From: Undaria pinnatifida
Taxonomy: Eukaryota > Sar > Phaeophyceae > Laminariales > Alariaceae
Length of the DNA: 64,000 nucleotides
NCBI GenBank assembly: GCA_012845835.1
Contig: JABAKD010000021.1
Location: forward strand, 1,253,185-1,317,184
Direction: 5' to 3'
The notes under the pieces are model-generated. The model ran no database searches. It saw only the letters and a list, made by a program, of their open reading frames with translations, and had not been told where the DNA came from. Positions 42,641 through 54,520 of the stretch are shown piece after piece (within the stretch, counting starts at the first letter, position 1; the number at the start of each line of letters is the position of its first letter). A program made the translations under genes and the position numbers.

Positions 42641-44950
42641 GAAAGAAAAAAGAATATGTATATCGTGGGTTCTAATCACGAGTATAAGTGTAGCTGTCGC
42701 TAGGGACTCGCGCAGTAGCATAGTTGTAACTCACGTCAACTTGTCGGCGTCGGTGCATTATTGGCGGTTTTTAGGCATTCGTTGTTGTCTCGTGGCCTAT
42801 ACGATGTAAACCACATCACAAGTAGACAGGTGCCAGCAGGTGCTGGTACCAAAATATATACACACACCCTAGCTAGCGGTGTATATAAGCCAGCCGGTCG
42901 CCCCGGTGGCGTATCAGGTTATCCTCGAGCCTGGTATAGGTCAATTTCGTGAGCTCGAATGCCCCCGAGTGCATACTCGTATAAATTCGTGGGGACTTTT
43001 TCTTGCGCACAAAATTGACTTGCGAAAAACGCGAGAGCGTGAGTTGGCAACACTTGATGAAAAATCGACGAGCAGTGGGATTGCCGAACCCTATGCGAGA
43101 CAAAAATTGAAGGCAAGAACCGGGGGGGGAAGAAAGGGACGACACCCGCGACCACGGCTTGTCCAGACGCTGGAAAGTACAGGAGTAAAAAATAAAAAAA
43201 TAAAAAGGTCCCAGCACAACCAGAGGCCCAAGCCCTAACCTAGCCCGAACACCATCGTACCTTGTAGAGTGTGGGATCAGGGTGTGCATACAAAATAAAA
43301 AAATACAACACTTTGCGTAGCGATGAGGGGTGACTTCAGGGGTGTATACAAGTTTTTCACGCTGACCATACTATGATATGATATACGTACCGCGCATATC
43401 AGTATCAATACATGTACACATACACTGGTTGCACTGACGTACTGCTGTATGTACTGGGAAGAAAAAAGAAAGCAACAAAGACGCCACGAGCCAGGAAGGA
43501 GACGCCAGCTTTGGGGGTGGTCAGTCGCACGGTTTGGATCTCCCATACTACACCTAGTTTTGTACGCCTAGACCGTTGTCCGTCATAACTTACACGTCTA
43601 GACGGTCATCCGCCACAGGCCTAAACCGCCGTTTAATGGGACCGTCCGTCACATGGGCCAATTTTGCCGTCTTCTGGCACACCGGGTATTTGCTGTATTA
43701 AGCTTGCTTCTGACGGCGTAAGCACGAAATAAACAAAGTACGAAGAAAACAAGAGGGCAAGAGCAGCAGTAGCAGCACGGTAGCGCCACGAGCAGCAGTG
43801 CAGGAGTGACAACAGCAACAGCAACCGCAGCGGCGGCTCAGAAAGGGCATGCAAAAGCAGAAGCAGCAGCAGCAGCAGCAGCAGCAGCCGATCCTACGGT
43901 ACTGCTGGGGGGAGGGGATGAACCAACACCGCCACCCTCACCACCACATGGAGGTCGTGGGGCAATCGACCCCTGTCCCTTCCTGCTTCGGCCCAAGCTC
44001 GGTGCCTGAGGATGGGAGGATGTGGGCTGCTGCTGTACTGCTTGCATGACAGGGGGCTGCTTGCCGGAGAGACAGCGGACACGACGCCGATTTTTTTTCC
44101 TAGTAAAAAGTAAAAAGCCATACCATGATTTCGCGAACACCCGCTACGGCGTCAGCTGCACTCAGTTTCGAAAGGCATCGTTTTTCTTGGCCGTCAGAAT
44201 GCTTGGCCGTCAAGAAAAAGAAACTCGCATTCGCTCGTAATAAGGAGGGAAGTACATTTTCGTCGCACAATGTTTTCCCATGTTGGGAGACGTCGTCCCA
44301 TGCACATAATTGTGGACGCCACACTCAACACGGGACCGATGTCTCCTTAAAGGGGCTCCTATGTACACCGTCTCCCCCTCGAAAAATGCTACTTACGTTA
44401 ATGAAAAAAAAACGAGTTATTATGTGTTGCTCAAGTGCTAGATAAACGGTAGCGCTCACTTTTAAGAGACTAGGGTAGGTCCTTAAGAAGGGGTACATCT
44501 GCTAAGGGATGTCGGGATGGACTAGGAACCCGCCGCCCCGACAAGCCCATGGTTTCTTCAAAAGCGCCTCCTATGATACTGCTGTAAGTAATCTCCTTTG
44601 TAAACGACGCCATTAACCCTTTTGAACTTGATTAAATTACAGCCACCAAAGAACACGACAAGCGCGACGCTATTCAAGGTCTCCGTCAGTGTGCAGCAGT
44701 ACGAATGGGATCACGACGTGCGTCTTGTTGTGTTTGTATTACTGCAGTTTCGGACACGAAATGTAGCATCACCAACACCCAAGCAGCCCGCGTTGCTTCG
44801 ACTGGCCGATGCGGTAAATGTCCCTCCTACCTGGTATTCGTCAAGTTTTCATTTTTCCCTCTGATGTCCCGAAGGGGCTCGTCAACTATTAATTAATACT
44901 GGAATATCATAGTTTGCACAACAACACCTATACATGATATCACATGTGGA
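42641..44950. other. Unassigned DNA with a CAG microsatellite
   Basis: A CAG/GCA tract lies at 43,795-43,890. No gene is supported; open frames overlap on both strands. Confidence 0.4.
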
Positions 44951-44954
44951 TACT

Positions 44955-45187
44955 GTCCCCCTCAAAAACGGGTTTTACAGCTTCCGCGCACAGACTGATT
45001 AACGTCACCCTGTTGACCCTGATAAGCTACACCGTAGTTCCAAGGGGAGTCGCCGACTTATATCCTTAATGAGGACACACAACCCGTAATACGCGCGATC
45101 GGAGTATCACACACAGCTTGCAAACATTAGTTTCGACGAAATCTTCGATCTCACAGCTGGAGTGTATTTTTATTTTTATAATATATC
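44955..45187 (+). repeat. Single arm of the long inverted repeat family
   Basis: From GTCCCCCTCAAAAACGGGTT to CTCACAGCTGGAGTG, same orientation as the 23.5-kb copy. With the inverted copy at 46,400 it forms a loose, outward-facing pair. Confidence 0.7.
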
Positions 45188-46117
45188 TACAGCAGCAGCG
45201 GAGGGCTGACATGGACTACCGAAGTAACCCTAGCAAACGCCCCGCCACAAGTCAACGTCCCGTAGACCCCCTTTTTCAGCGAGAACGAGCTCAATCCGGA
45301 GTAAACGCCCCCTCGTTAAACAAAAATGAAAAAAACACCCCGGCCACACAGTGGTGAACGCCCCCCCCAACCCCGCCCCGGGGCGGAGCCAGCAAGTCGA
45401 TAGAGGAGGGCAATGGGGGTGTTTCCAACGTAGGCAAGGGTGTGCTTTACAATAGGAAGACGTTTCCACGCGCATTTGCGACTGAAAACAAGTTTTTTGG
45501 GATAAACTACCTGGAAATAGTATTATATGGGATATGTTGTACAGTTAGTTCTAAGAGGGCTTCCACTGCAGAGATATTGAAGCCTGAGCCTGTTATGTGA
45601 TAACCGACTATACACAGATAACCTACGTTCTACAAAAGTGAATCTCCACTGAATCAAAGTACGAAGTAGCTCAAAACAAAGTGGGTGGGGTAATAAGAGG
45701 CGATAAGTTAACCCGTCTGCAAAAGTAAATCTCCACTCAATCCGAGTAGTTGGTGTAAAAAAAGTGGGTGGAGTTTCAAAAGGGCTCATAACCCAGGAAC
45801 AACAAAAACAACATCAGAGTGACGCACGATATTCAAAAGAACGTTTCTTCGGAGTCCAGTTAGTAAAACCACCTTCTATTGACTAGTACCAGATAATAGA
45901 TAGTTTCGGATGAATGCCGGACGTTTGGCCGCGCACTAATGTCGAACTCTGTCGCACGTTGCACCACTGGCACGACCTGCACCGCAAAGCCTGAAATCAC
46001 ATGCACCCGGGCGACTGGTACACTTGCAGTCATGATGCCATGCATACTATAACAATGTATTATCATACTGCCTGTATGTACAGCAGGAGTGTATGCCAAA
46101 TTTGCGACAAAAATTAC

Positions 46118-46125
46118 AACCTAAA

Positions 46126-46161
<36 letters not shown>

Positions 46162-46162
46162 C
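46118..46162. repeat. (CAA)n microsatellite
   Basis: About fourteen CAA units immediately before a family E copy. Confidence 0.9.
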
Positions 46163-46194
46163 TTTGTTGAGAGCGCCTAGCAGCGTGGGTAGGC

Positions 46195-46365
46195 CCAATT
46201 CAACGCGAGTCGACGAGGGAAGAAAATGCTGAATTCCTCTCGCGATAAAAATGAAGGCACGTACCGCAGTGGGTAGTGGGGAGGAGGGCCCGCTATGTGA
46301 CCCCGGATCTGAGTTATTACTGAGAAGGAGCTCGAGAGTGTGCGAGGATAATAAGTGGGGCGAAG
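46195..46365 (+). repeat. Dispersed repeat family E
   Basis: GCGAGTCGACGAGGGAAGAA, AATGAAGGCACGTACCGCAG, GACCCCGGATCTGAG and GAGGATAATAAGTGGG, as in the 42.4-kb copy. Confidence 0.7.
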
Positions 46366-46399
46366 CAAATAAAAATAAAAATAAATATATACTATAAAA

Positions 46400-46790
46400 C
46401 AAAAAAACACTCCAGCTGTGAGATCGAAGATTTTGTCGAAACTCATCTTTGCAAGCTGCATGTGATACTCCGATCGCGCGTACTACTGGGTGTGTGTGAA
46501 CATAGGTCGGCGACTCCCCTTGGAACTACAGTGTAGCTTGTACCAGGGTCAACAGGGTGATGTTTCACCAATCTGTGCGCGGAAACTACAGAACACGTTT
46601 GTGAGGGGGACAAAATCTGACAGCTTGGGAAGGAAATGCATCAGTGTATCAAATGTATGCTGTAAGTCGGTCAACCAGCGAGGAGAGGGCGGAGTGTTCG
46701 AAGGGGTGGGGGGGGGGGGGGGGTCGGGGGAGGGGGGGGGGGAGGTATATATATCGGGTAGCGTGGCCCTGGCGTGGTTCCAGTATTAGC
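46400..46790 (-). repeat. Inverted arm of the long inverted repeat family with G-run
   Basis: ACTCCAGCTGTGAGATCGAA through GGGGGACAAAATCTGACAGC, then GGAGTGTTCGAAGGGG and G-runs (46,708-46,742), which also match the spacer of the 2.9-4.5-kb element. Confidence 0.7.
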
Positions 46791-47860
46791 AGTAAGGGGC
46801 ATTTAAAAAGGTTGACCTAACGCTTGAGGGAGCGGGTGGCAGGTTTTGTCCGCCGTCCCTTGATTTTTACTTCGAAGTACAACATAGGTTATAGAGTGGG
46901 CCAATTCAGCCCGACCTATCCCCGTTTCCCTCCCACGATGTATCTTGGACATAGAAGGAAAAAATATTGACGAGCAGAAAAATAGAGCAAAGCTGTGTTT
47001 CCTGGCACAAACATTCTGTCGCCAAGGGGTCACCGATCGAGTAATGGAATGCAGCTATACATTAAATATGCGGGAGCTTCGCTGCCCACGCTAGAGAAAT
47101 GGAGCTGTGTGGCTAGTGGTCAAGGCATGGCAAAGTCGGGTCAAACAGCAAACTCGTACGAGAAAATAAATACATGACGAGAGGGCGACTGAAAAATAGC
47201 AGGCGGCTATGGAAATCGTGTCCACAAGTCACAGCAACGATAAACAGCCTCCAAATCGAGCATCCGCCTCTGTGGTGCGTGACAGGAATACTACGCTCGA
47301 AACGTCCGCCGTCGGCAGGGAGACATGATATGATCACCGGTGGTGTGGTGTGGTGTCGTGTGTGGATGCTGCTGTAATAAAAGTACTTCTCGGAGCTGCA
47401 ATCACAGGCAATGCGTCTCGACGTCTTTACGCCTTCGTCTGAGACCTGCAACTCCTCGAGACAAGCGGACAGGGGGGAACCATGCGGCTGGTGTCATGAT
47501 GCCACGTATAGGTTGCACAAGTTAGTAAGCATCTGGAACGTGTTGTGTTTGCGGCGATGTTCGATGAGCTCGCTCCCGGAATCAGCGGCAATCTGACACA
47601 ACCCAAAAACCGTGAAACCAAGCACCGCCATTTATGTGATGCGTGAGAGTGCCGCGATGAAACCCACCGTCGTCGGTAGGCAGAAAATGTATCCAAGGCG
47701 TTTCACGGCCCGGAACACTTCTCGCAGTTCGGGTCGGGCCGTGTTATCCTGACCCGACCCGACTCGACCCGACCCGGCCCGCGAGTTTCTTTCAGTCTCC
47801 CTAACTTGACCCGCCGGTGGGGTAATGCTGCGTGAAAAGTCCTGAAAACGTCAAATCGCT
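46791..47860. other. Unassigned DNA with a CCCGA patch
   Basis: No gene was recognised. CCCGACCCGA-type words lie at 47,728-47,785; similar GGGTCGGGTC words lie at 59,305-59,465. Confidence 0.4.
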
Positions 47861-47879
47861 GTTTTTTTGCGTGTGGGGG

Positions 47880-48770
47880 GCCTAAAGAGTGATATGCAGA
47901 AATTCAGCATCAGGTTCGGGGGACGGCGGGAAGCAGAGCACGTAGCGCCGGCAGGCGGTGCAGACGGGTTAAGACCGGAGCGGAGGCTTTTACCGCGTGA
48001 CGCGGAGAAAGGCAGGGAGGCGAGTGTGACACGTGAAGGAAACAACTGCGACACCGGCCGTTAACATCAATGTGGTGGACGGGGGGAGGAGGGAGGAGCG
48101 GAGGGGAGGGAGGAGCGGAGGGGAGGGAGGAGCGGAGGGGAGGGAGGAGCGGAGGGGAGGGCTCCTGCCAATCAGACTTTAGCTTGACTCCGACCGTCAT
48201 CATCATGTGTGCCTCGCCTGGTCGAAACCAGCAATATCTCGCGCAACTAGCAGTACAGCAGGTCGGCAGATGGTGCAGACGGACCGGAGGCCACTAATGC
48301 GGAGATGGCATGACGTAGAGAGGAGCAGAGCGGCAGTTCGACAAGCGAAGGTAACAACCGCGACGTGGGTCGCGGAGACTAATGTAGGGGGGGGGGGGGG
48401 GGGGGGGGGAACCTGCCCAAGAAACTTGAGCTTGACGCTGGCCATGATCGTGATCATGTGCGCCTCGCCTGGCCGAAACACGTAATGTCTAGCGTGACTA
48501 ACAGCAAAACAGGCCGGCATATGGTGCCGACGGAGCGGAGACCTTCACGCAGACATGGCATGATGAGGAGAGGAAGAGTAGAGCAGCAGTGCAGCACGCG
48601 ACCGTAGCAACACGAGCCGTCGACACCAATGCGCAGAAGAGGAGGGGGGCGGCGAGAGAGAGAGGAGAGGGGGTCCTGTACAAGAGACTCGAGCCGGGCT
48701 CTGGCCATGATCATCGTGATGTGTGCCTCGCCTAGACGTAGTCGTCAGTACCAGCATCTACCCCTAGCAA
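47880..48770. repeat. G-rich VNTR, about four units of roughly 250 bp
   Basis: The words GTGTGCCTCGCCTGG, CAGGTCGGCAGATGGTGCAG, GACGGACCGGAG and GCGACACC/GCGACGTG recur around 47,950, 48,210-48,400, 48,455-48,610 and 48,720. A GGAGGGAGGAGCGGAGG minisatellite (48,078-48,160) and a long G-run (48,387-48,410) are inside. Confidence 0.65.
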
Positions 48771-51700
48771 ACGCAAAGCTTCCCATGCTACCGCGCCTGT
48801 CTACCGTCTACCCCCCACGTGACAACTACACCTTTCTGCGCTCACGCCTGCTATATACCCATGTATCTGCGGTTTTCGTTTACAGTTTTCCGCTGGTAAA
48901 AATTCAAGTTTGCATGCCCACGGGACTTTGATGGTTTCACACGCATACTTTCAAGTTGCCCCCTCTTTCCAGTGCGGCCCAACCGCAAACGCGCTATCAT
49001 TACTAGCGATCTGCGGCGGGCCAAAGCGTTCGAGAGATATGGCGAAAAATTCCGAGCTAGTTTGTTGTGCCGAGCGTATGATTACCTACTGTTGTGAGCT
49101 GATGGTTTGATTTGTTCTTCCCCTCCAGCATGAGTGGAGCCCGTCTTGCTGTCTTGTGTGACTCGTGACCGCGCACTAACAAAAAAATGAACAATTTGAG
49201 GGCATGCAAAACAAAATGTTAGCGAAAAAAAAAAGGAATCAAACTACTAGACTAAATACGCAACAACTATCACACTTGAGACGTCTGCGTAATGCAAATT
49301 ACACGCGTGAAGGTACGTACATACCAGGTACCGCTGTACCCTCTGTTACACCCTCATACCTGGTGTCAAACATCACAACCTGGTATTGGGGACGGATAGA
49401 CTGTCCGGCTATTGCTACTATCAATATAAATAATACAATAGTATAACATTACGTGTGAGATTGTAGGATTACCCGAGCGAATCAGATGATGTCCCGGCAA
49501 AGACCGTTAGCGGATTTCCATTGCATGTAAGATGATATCCCGGTAACGACCGTTCGCGGTAAATAATACTCCGGAGTACAATATAGCACCACGTGTAAGA
49601 TTGTAGGTTTACCCGAGCGAGTGAGATGATGCCCGGGAAGGACCGTTAGCGAATGTCTATTGCATGTACGATGATATCCCGGTAACGACCGTTCGCGGAT
49701 TTCCATTTTTTTTATCCGCCCTTAACTCTCACATCACATGGGCCGGGGTTGCTGCTCGCGGCTTGGGTTGGCATCAGTTAGGGCTTAACGCGAGGCACGA
49801 AAGGGCCGACGTATTCTCGAGACAAATGTGAAGGGGCGTTTCGTTGTGGGGAGGGGGGAGGAGAGCCTGCTTAGCGACCCTGGATCCGAGTTTCGTCCAG
49901 GGAGGGAGAAATGAGAAAGAAAAAAGTGTAACGATAAATTATGGGATGAGCGGAGAGAAAAAAAAAGGCTCAAGGTCAAGGTTAGGGTAACGAGCGACGT
50001 CGTACGACGAGTGGGCTTGAAAAACGGAAAAGTTGGAGCACCTGGGGACCGGGGACACAGCAGTACTATGGGTCTATATGGATAGCAGTGTAGTAGCAAA
50101 ACATATACTACCGAGTTGCAGATTTGGACGCCGGTCCCAGCGACACGCATGTGTTGTACCACGTACTCTCGTAAAGCAAGTGGTACAGCAATACATGTAG
50201 TGTTCAAGTACGAGTAGGTGCTTGCCGGACGCTGGACGCTAAGCGTAAGTCGGGCGAGATCGCTCTTTCGAGGTTTACAGCTCTAGGTCAGAAAAATACC
50301 AGGGTGCCTCAAGTATCAGGTAGCTGTTGCGTGCGCCATGGTTCCGACTTCCGCGTACGACAAAAGCCTTTCACGAACCCCGCGCATGGAGGTATTTTTG
50401 GGTTGTCACTTCTTACCGCGCGCCAGTTCCTACAACGGCGGCTGGTCGGATGGTCCACGGCTTCGCACCCCACAAATAAATACATAAGTACCGGAAGTGC
50501 TGGGCGTAAACCGTCGTGCTGGGCATAAAGCTTCGGCATTGGAGCTTAGAGCACCCATCAGCTCGTCTCACTACGATAGTATAAGCGGTGCCGTGGACCA
50601 ACGCCTGAATGGGTAGGGTGGATGGTAACCGAACCAAGCCCGGCGGTAGGCATTTTCTCAAGGCCGGGGGGGTTGTTACTGGGTGAGCTTGCGCAAGTCC
50701 CGCACTACCCGGAGGGATGACCTTCCGGGTTTCTATCTCCACCGCGCCTGGTCCGAAGCGAGCCAGTCAGATCGACATACTCACGCATGCGGATGCCATG
50801 GAAGCTCGCGCCGCGGTACAAGTTACGGGTACAAGTTACGGGTACCGTCGGTAGGGACAGCTCGCGGAGCCGCCGCCGCCACGGAAACAGAAGGATACGT
50901 CAGCTAGCGCTGGATTACGAAGGCAATACAGTTAAGTTGACAATGGTGGTTGTAGAGTAAATCGAGAGTGTATAACGCCTTCCAGGTCCGATAAGAACAA
51001 TGCCTGCGATGTTATTGGAAACCTTTTTTTTCCATCACTATATAAGTATGCCCGCCACGTATTTCTGGGAAAATTCTTGGCGGATATTTCCGGCAACATT
51101 CTTGCATAACTGCTGTGACAGCAGAAATCAATGCGCCTTCTTCGTAGATCGGGATGTTGTGTCCTAAAACTGGGGGACAGACGGCATGCATCTTGACAAT
51201 GTGTGGGCAATCCTCGAGATAGATGCATTCATTGGAGCAGTGTCACCGTGTGCGCACGCACGTGCGCGCCCCGTCACAGAACCTCACCCGTGCTGCTGTC
51301 CGGCAGCCTTTCACACGTGGTTGCCATCTGCCGCTAGGACGCGGCAGCGCACGATTGTAACGGAAAACGCGAGACACTTTCGTACATGATGAGTAAAACA
51401 AGGGCGGGCGTGTGGCGACACACACAACCGAAGACAAGAGCACGGATGTGTATGTCGACAAACGCGAAGACACAGCAACAGCAGCTGTAGTAGTAGCAGT
51501 AGCCCACCACAGCACAGCCGAGAGAGGGCCCTCCCGGCCTAGCTATGGTGGCGCAGCCGCATCTACCTCGTGTCCGTGCCCTACAGGGCTGGGTGGTGAT
51601 TGATGGAGAGCGTTTGGAGGGGGAGGTGATATCGTTGTGTGGGGCGGGTGGGGTGTGGGAGGCAATCAATGAAAACTGGCTTGCTGCTTGCAGGATTAAG

Positions 51701-52820
51701 GATCAACTTCAACCAAAGAGCCCCCCTCGCAAGATTTAGAACCCCCTGTGTTGCGGTTTGGGATCGTTCGAGTTTTAATTTAATTGACAATTGACACCCG
51801 ACATGTGCGCTGTAGGAAGTGTGGTAACGCCTTTACAACTGGAAAGCCCTTTTTTTCTTACGAATGACTTGGAAGTAGTGAAGGGAAGAGTTTTGGGGCT
51901 CTAGAGGGGACAACCCCATTGGGGCTTATCAGCAGAAGTATATCTGTATATCTGAATATTGGCTGTCCATTTTTTGTATTTCATGCGTGCAAGAGTGCAC
52001 TATGCTGCTTCCTACATCCTACATCCGGTCATATCGACGCACGCGCTGCGTATTTTGGGTCTTTGGGTCGGTAGCATCATCGTCGCGGACATGTCATGCG
52101 TCTTGGCATGCGAGCGGGTGCCTGAAACAAAAACATGGTTTCAGTGAACACGTCAGGCGTTTTTCCAGAATAGGGGATTAAATTGAGACATCCCCTGGTT
52201 TTCAACCGTTGAGGCTGTCTGTCGAGGGGTTTGCCCCTTGACAGTCGAACGAAGGGCCAAAAGTCTGTCGATCGACATCTTTGGTTAGGGTTGGGTCTAC
52301 GCCCGAACCTTGATCCCACCAGGAAGAGTTTCCTACCGCGCCAAACGCGAACAGCCTATTAATACCAAACCTCCCCAAGATCCGCGCGACCAGACCGTTA
52401 GGTGAGCTGTTCTCCAACTGTGAATACGTAGTACACTTCGAATTACACTGCTGTTGCTCTTCCAAAACCTACCACCAGGTATTGTTTTTGGTCGAATATA
52501 AACGGGTCTCAAACTCTGGTTCTTCAGCAGTTTTTTCGCCGTCCGCCGGAGGACTAAAAATAATACAAAAATACATAAATATTTCGTATCATACCTGCTA
52601 ATAAATACTTCGAAGTACCTGGTAAAATAAACATAAATGAGCCTAGTACATACAGCAGTGTAAACACGCAAGATAACACAACGTCTGGCACCAATCCCCG
52701 GAACCGAATTTAATTTTCGATCCGACTTTCTTCCCAGGAAGGAGACCACACAGAGCAAACAAATGGTTTGGAAACATCTCGTCAACATCTTGGCGCGGGG
52801 GACGCATCGCTTGGCGTTGG
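48771..52820. other. Gene-poor stretch
   Basis: No gene is supported. Seen are two units of about 125 bp with GATGATATCCCGGTAACGAC (49,455-49,700), a family E copy (49,795-49,955) and a decayed TTAA mini-element (51,825-51,905). Confidence 0.45.
51825..51905. mobile_element. Decayed TTAA mini-element (family B)
   Basis: TAACGCCTTTACAACTGGAA through GGGGCTCTAGAGGGG, as in the 24.96-kb copy, but the flanking TTAA is lost on both sides. Confidence 0.55.
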
Positions 52821-53087
52821 TACTAAAAATGGAGTTGTTGTTGTGTTGTTGTTGTTCTCACGGGTCCCGTAGTTAGGCGGTGGTGTGTGGTGTGTCTGAG
52901 AGCAACATGCATTTACAACTAAAGACCCGTCTTGGGGACATATTACTTGGGATTAGTATACGGTTTTCCCAGGCGCGAGTAGTGAGACGTAAGCACCAGT
53001 TTGGACCTGGCACATCGTAGGCTGACCCCCGATTTCACTTGTTGTTATAGTCTATGTTTCTGGCGGAGGCACGAATTGCGTCAGAAG

Positions 53088-53215
53088 TGATACATGCGTG
53101 TACCACCTCGAGTTGTTTGTGTTTTTCCCTTAGGATATTCCTCAGCTCCGAAGTGACTGGAGCCTGTCCTGTGACCACGGGCTTGACTGTGCGAGTTAAT
53201 GTGAGAACAACAAAT
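53088..53215 (-). repeat. Dispersed repeat family D
   Basis: CTCAGCTCCGAAGTGACTGG, AGCCTGTCCTGTGACCACGG and GAGTTAATGTGAGAACAACA: the reverse of the copies at 53,965 and 57,125. Confidence 0.7.
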
Positions 53216-53939
53216 AATAGGAGTTTTGGGGCTCCGAATGGATGGGCTAATGAATGAGGGAAGCCGCATCATCCATCCCAGTATGAATGCTATTCCCCTG
53301 TCCCCTGTCGCGCCAAGCGAATTTTGGCTTTTGACTGCCTGCCATAGCGTGTGACGCCTTACTGGTGGACGCCTACTTCTGGTACAATACAGCCCCCTTG
53401 CGGAGAAACTCAGCTGATAAATCCGTCTAAGGGTGCGTGTGATATATCATGCGTATCCTCGATAGTCATCATCGTATTACAGCGTGTGTTCTTGGCATCA
53501 AACTTATGATGGTTCCACCCGTCTACTTCCAGCCTAACCAGTGTCCGTGACGATGCCTCCTAAAAGGACGAGCTCTGTGATCACCAACTACGAGACAAGA
53601 GATACTTGAAAACACAGCAAAGGGTGATCCGGGCATGAGGTGAACCGCCATCGACAAGATGGCACAAAAAAGACGCAAGCCAGCAAAAGCACACCAAGAC
53701 CTAATGTTACTAGACTACTCGTACGTATTTGCAACAACAAAAAAAGGAAAAACAGAAAACAACCACACACATACGTACCAGGTACCTGGCAAAACGGCGA
53801 CAATAGTACGACTAAAACAGTACTAGTATTACGGTACTGCTGCTGAAGACTGATAAATAAGAAATCCTTGACAAGTGCAAGTTTTAATTGAATTCAGTGT
53901 AGAACACAACCTCTCTCGAATAAGAACCCCAGCTTGGGT

Positions 53940-54065
53940 CATATTCGTATTGTTGTTGTTGTTGTTGTTGTTCTCACATTAACTCGCATAATCAAGTCCG
54001 TGGTCACAGGACAGGCTCCAGTCACTCTGGAGCTGAGGAATACCCCAGGGAAAAACACACAACCC
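53940..54065 (+). repeat. (GTT)n joined to dispersed repeat family D
   Basis: About eight GTT units run straight into TCTCACATTAACTCGCATAA, CAAGTCCGTGGTCACAGGAC and AGGCTCCAGTCACTCTGGAG. Confidence 0.75.
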
Positions 54066-54289
54066 AAGGTGGTACACGCATATATCACAGCTGACGCAAT
54101 TCATGCCTCCACCAGAAACATATAAAAGTGAAATCGGGAGTCAGTCTACGATGTGCCAGGTCCAGGCCGGTACATACGTCTCACTACTCACGCCTGGAGA
54201 AACCAAATATTCCGATTGCCACCCAAGGAAGACTACCACGTATATATTACACGTAGTATCTATCACTACGCATACGCACGACAGGCATA

Positions 54290-54450
54290 AGTCAATTGGA
54301 GAAAAAGAAACAAAGAAAAGAAAAAAAGCTAAAGGAAAGGAAAGAAAAGAAAAGAAAAAAACGAAACAAGACGAAAAAGGCAAGCAAAGATAAGAAAAAG
54401 ACAAGAAAAGCAAGAAAAGACAAGACAGGAAAGCAAGGAAAGAAGAAGAG

Positions 54451-54484
<34 letters not shown>

Positions 54485-54520
54485 AATAAAAAAAGAAAAG
54501 AAAGAAAAATGTCATACTAG
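54290..54520. repeat. Purine (A/G) tract with long A-run
   Basis: AAAG/AAGAC words pass into about 30 consecutive A residues at 54,450-54,482. The Lys-rich and Phe-rich frames here are artefacts. Confidence 0.9.

Noticed and set aside
50300-50900. Possible foreign (bacterial-like) insert
   Set aside because: The stretch differs slightly in feel from its surroundings, but no gene, rRNA motif or boundary could be identified.
54141-54520. Lys-rich and Phe-rich open frames
   Set aside because: They are translations of a purine tract with a 30-base A-run.
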